Positions 11,010-12,590 of a stretch of 12,590 bases of DNA are shown here, piece after piece. A program made the translations under genes and the position numbers. Each line of letters opens with the position of its first letter. Positions within the stretch are counted from its first letter, which is position 1. Source of the DNA: Deltaproteobacteria bacterium (GTDB lineage Bacteria > Desulfobacterota_B > Binatia > UBA9968); NCBI GenBank assembly GCA_030620935.1, contig JAUXIP010000018.1:1-12590 (forward strand), read 5' to 3'. The notes under the pieces are model-generated. The model was not told the origin of the DNA. It did not search any database and saw nothing but the letters and a program-made list of their open reading frames with translations.

Positions 11010-11702
11010 ATGAAAGTAGTCAACTCTCGATGGTTCAAAGGAGTTGTCATTGTCTCGGTAGTTGTGCTCATCGTACTGGCCGAGCAACACTATCAACCCA
11101 GGGACTACCTCAGTTCAGACCTTATTGCGAAACGGTTGGAAGCCACCGGCTCTCTTGCAGCCGTTGTGTTCGTGCTGGTTATGGCTACAGCCGTAGTTGT
11201 GAGTCCGATTCCGAGTCTACCTCTTACTATTGCAGCGGGATCGTTCTTCGGGCCGGTGTTTGGAACTCTCTACGCATCCATTGGAGGACTCCTGGGTGCT
11301 GTTTTGAGTTTTCTCATCGCACGGTTTCTTGGGCGGGAACTGATTGGGCGGATGCTGAGGGGTCACATCAACTTTTGCCAGGACTGTTCGGACAAACTGC
11401 TTACCACGGTCGTATTCGTATCCCGGCTCCTGCCAGTCGTTTCATTCGACATGGTAAGCTACGGTGCCGGCCTCACGAAAATATCGCTGGTCAAGTTCAG
11501 CTTGGCGACGTTTTTCGGTATGCTTCCGCTAACCTTCTTTTATGTTTCTTTTGGCTCCGTGATCTTTGAAAATCGTGCAGTTTCGCTGATTGCCGGCGCG
11601 GTGTTTGTTGCTCTGTTCTTTTTTCTTCCACGTTGGATTGAACGCCATGATTTTCTTTCCATGCGGAAGCACTTCCAACACTCAGAGAACCCCCCGCTCT
11701 GA
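11010..11702 (+). CDS. TVP38/TMEM64 (VTT/DedA-type) family membrane protein
   Basis: A 230-residue polytopic protein of the VTT domain family (DedA, TVP38, TMEM64, TMEM41B), whose members are linked to lipid scrambling or polyprenyl-phosphate recycling and to membrane potential. An N-terminal helix (11-24) precedes the VTT domain: SPIPSLPLTIAAGSFFGPVFG (65-85), the G-rich helix through IARFLGRE (103-110), and the segment from VVFVSRLLPVVSFDMVSYGA (134-153) to LATFFGMLPLTFFYVSFG (165-182). Two last helices follow near 192-208. Cys123 and Cys126 form a CxxC in the polar loop. GGAG at 11000-11003, 6 bases before ATG 11010, decides the start over a TTG at 10983. It may be co-transcribed with the antiporter, and it converges with the exonuclease gene. 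Confidence 0.9.
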   Translation: MKVVNSRWFKGVVIVSVVVLIVLAEQHYQPRDYLSSDLIAKRLEATGSLAAVVFVLVMATAVVVSPIPSLPLTIAAGSFFGPVFGTLYASIGGLLGAVLSFLIARFLGRELIGRMLRGHINFCQDCSDKLLTTVVFVSRLLPVVSFDMVSYGAGLTKISLVKFSLATFFGMLPLTFFYVSFGSVIFENRAVSLIAGAVFVALFFFLPRWIERHDFLSMRKHFQHSENPPL

Positions 11703-11731
11703 TTCTTAGGTGCGATTCTGAGACCTGAGAT

Positions 11732-12322
11732 CTATTCTGAAAAGGTCATGCGGCGGTAAACCTTCCGGACCGTTTCCACATCCCCTTTGCAGTAATCGTA
11801 AATTTCAGCCAATCTGCCGGCCCTGAAATATTCATACACCTTGGAGCCGTCGAGATCCGTTTTCGGCGAAGGGATATCGAGAGTTTTGGCTAGAAGATCG
11901 AGCTTGATAAAATCTCGTCCCCACTTGCTCCACTCGTGCATCGTGTCGAAAACCGGAGAGCTCCTGAATCTTGTAAAGGGGATTTCGCGCAGCGGCTTGA
12001 TTCGATTGATGACGGAGCGCTGATAGATAAAGCGAAGATCGAAGTCCAGGACATTGTGCCCTACGAATAGGTTCGCCTCGGTAGTGAGCTTCCAGAATTT
12101 GTGGATTATCTCCTTCTCCTCGCCTTGCAGGATCTCGACAGGGCCATTGACCGGCGGCTCGGCGGCATACCCGATGCAGAGGATTCTGGCCGTTGCCCCG
12201 GCCAGGCTCAATCGCTTGATGATCTCCGGCTCATTGAGCTTCAGTTGAGGGTCTTCGAGTCCGCTTTCCAACAAGGCCTCCGGGGTCGGCACGGTTTCGA
12301 TATCGAGGAATAAGATCTTCAT
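11732..12322 (-). CDS. PolB-like predicted 3'-5' exonuclease (DEDDy, RNase H fold)
   Basis: A 196-residue protein of the predicted PolB-like 3'-5' exonuclease family. The DEDDy residues are in place: DIE with Asp7 and Glu9 (Exo I), GHNVLDFDLRF with Asp93 and Asp95 (Exo II), and YDYCKGD with Tyr177 and Asp181 (Exo III). There is no polymerase domain, so it would act alone in nucleic acid trimming or repair; the substrate (DNA or RNA) is unknown. The start MKILFLDIET is standard for the fold and the length is slightly below the usual 200-250 residues. It lies 47 bp downstream of the gene entering from the right edge on the same strand, so the two are likely co-transcribed. Confidence 0.88.
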   Translation of the reverse strand: MKILFLDIETVPTPEALLESGLEDPQLKLNEPEIIKRLSLAGATARILCIGYAAEPPVNGPVEILQGEEKEIIHKFWKLTTEANLFVGHNVLDFDLRFIYQRSVINRIKPLREIPFTRFRSSPVFDTMHEWSKWGRDFIKLDLLAKTLDIPSPKTDLDGSKVYEYFRAGRLAEIYDYCKGDVETVRKVYRRMTFSE

Positions 12323-12369
12323 ATTTGTTTGTGAGTTAAAAGTCCTTTCGGTTTCAGCCTGAAATGATA

Positions 12370-12590
12370 CTAAGCTCCTTTTACTTCGATTGCTTCGCCC
12401 AGCCTCAAGAAGATCAAATTGAACGCCGCCACCTCTCTTTGGAGGCTTTGCCGAGCAGCCTGTGAGTAAATTTGTGCCTGATGACGGTAACGCTCTGCAG
12501 CCTGGTTCAATTCCTCTCTGCCGATCCGGTCGCTCTTGTAATCGGCCCGATACAAACGGCCAACCGTGTCATACAGGAGATCTATCACGC
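12370..12590 (-). CDS. 3' part of an unrecognised helical protein gene (cut by the window)
   Basis: The last 73 codons of a minus-strand frame that stays open to the window edge. I do not recognise a family. The sequence is rich in Arg, Gln, Glu and Ala and looks mostly alpha-helical (for example NQAAERYRHQAQIYSQAARQ), with a short hydrophobic FNLIFLRL segment near the end. A GTG at 12588 could act as a start, but no upstream sequence is available to test it; a longer gene is more likely. It would be the first gene of a unit with the exonuclease gene. Confidence 0.5.
   Translation of the reverse strand, partial: VIDLLYDTVGRLYRADYKSDRIGREELNQAAERYRHQAQIYSQAARQSLQREVAAFNLIFLRLGEAIEVKGA

Overview
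The window is an ordinary Gram-negative bacterial chromosome segment of moderate GC (roughly 50 to 55% by impression). Evidence for an outer membrane is two small lipoproteins with lipoboxes and a DUF3108 exported protein. The gene mix (alpha-proteobacterial/plant-type glutathione reductase, entericidin, DUF3108, DUF3750, VTT-family protein with a CxxC, PolB-like 3'-5' exonuclease) would fit a deltaproteobacterial, NC10 or similar proteobacteria-related lineage, but the window does not fix the taxon. There are no rRNA, tRNA, CRISPR, phage or transposase genes.

Layout. 1-1320: an endonuclease/exonuclease/phosphatase (EEP) hydrolase, a folded non-coding segment, and a single-domain cupin. 1355-2297: a stand-alone receiver protein on the minus strand and a long AT-rich divergent intergenic region. 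2298-4160: a DUF3108 exported protein, a strong terminator, a four-helix membrane protein and an 87-residue protein resembling domain 2 of EF-Tu. 4473-4851: two small lipoproteins, the second a 48-residue entericidin. 4861-5048: two strong palindromes in the convergent gap before gor (minus strand, 5088-6452). 6570-8382: a CPBP (CAAX-type) protease gene followed 8 bp later by an orphan ABC ATPase gene, the pair lying between two copies of a 138-139 bp structured repeat. 8451-9384: a DUF3750 protein and the broken 5' end of an MGDG-synthase-like glycosyltransferase, both minus strand. 9481-11702: a CPA1/NhaP-type cation:proton antiporter with an elaborate leader and an 8-codon upstream ORF, then a VTT/TVP38 membrane protein. 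11732-12590: a DEDDy exonuclease and the 3' end of an unrecognised upstream gene, both minus strand.

The genes are mostly independent housekeeping, stress or envelope functions in short transcription units, not one pathway. The most unusual content is non-coding. The two repeats (6570-6707 and 8244-8382) match at about 81 of 102 inner positions without a gap, and where they differ in the helices several changes preserve pairing, which suggests a conserved nucleic-acid fold. Two other folded intergenic elements (836-969 and 4861-4959) carry a similar ATGGGNCYCTGC core. The antiporter leader has abutting stem-loops, four TTGAAC hexamers and a coupled mini-ORF. No defence or biosynthetic system is visible.
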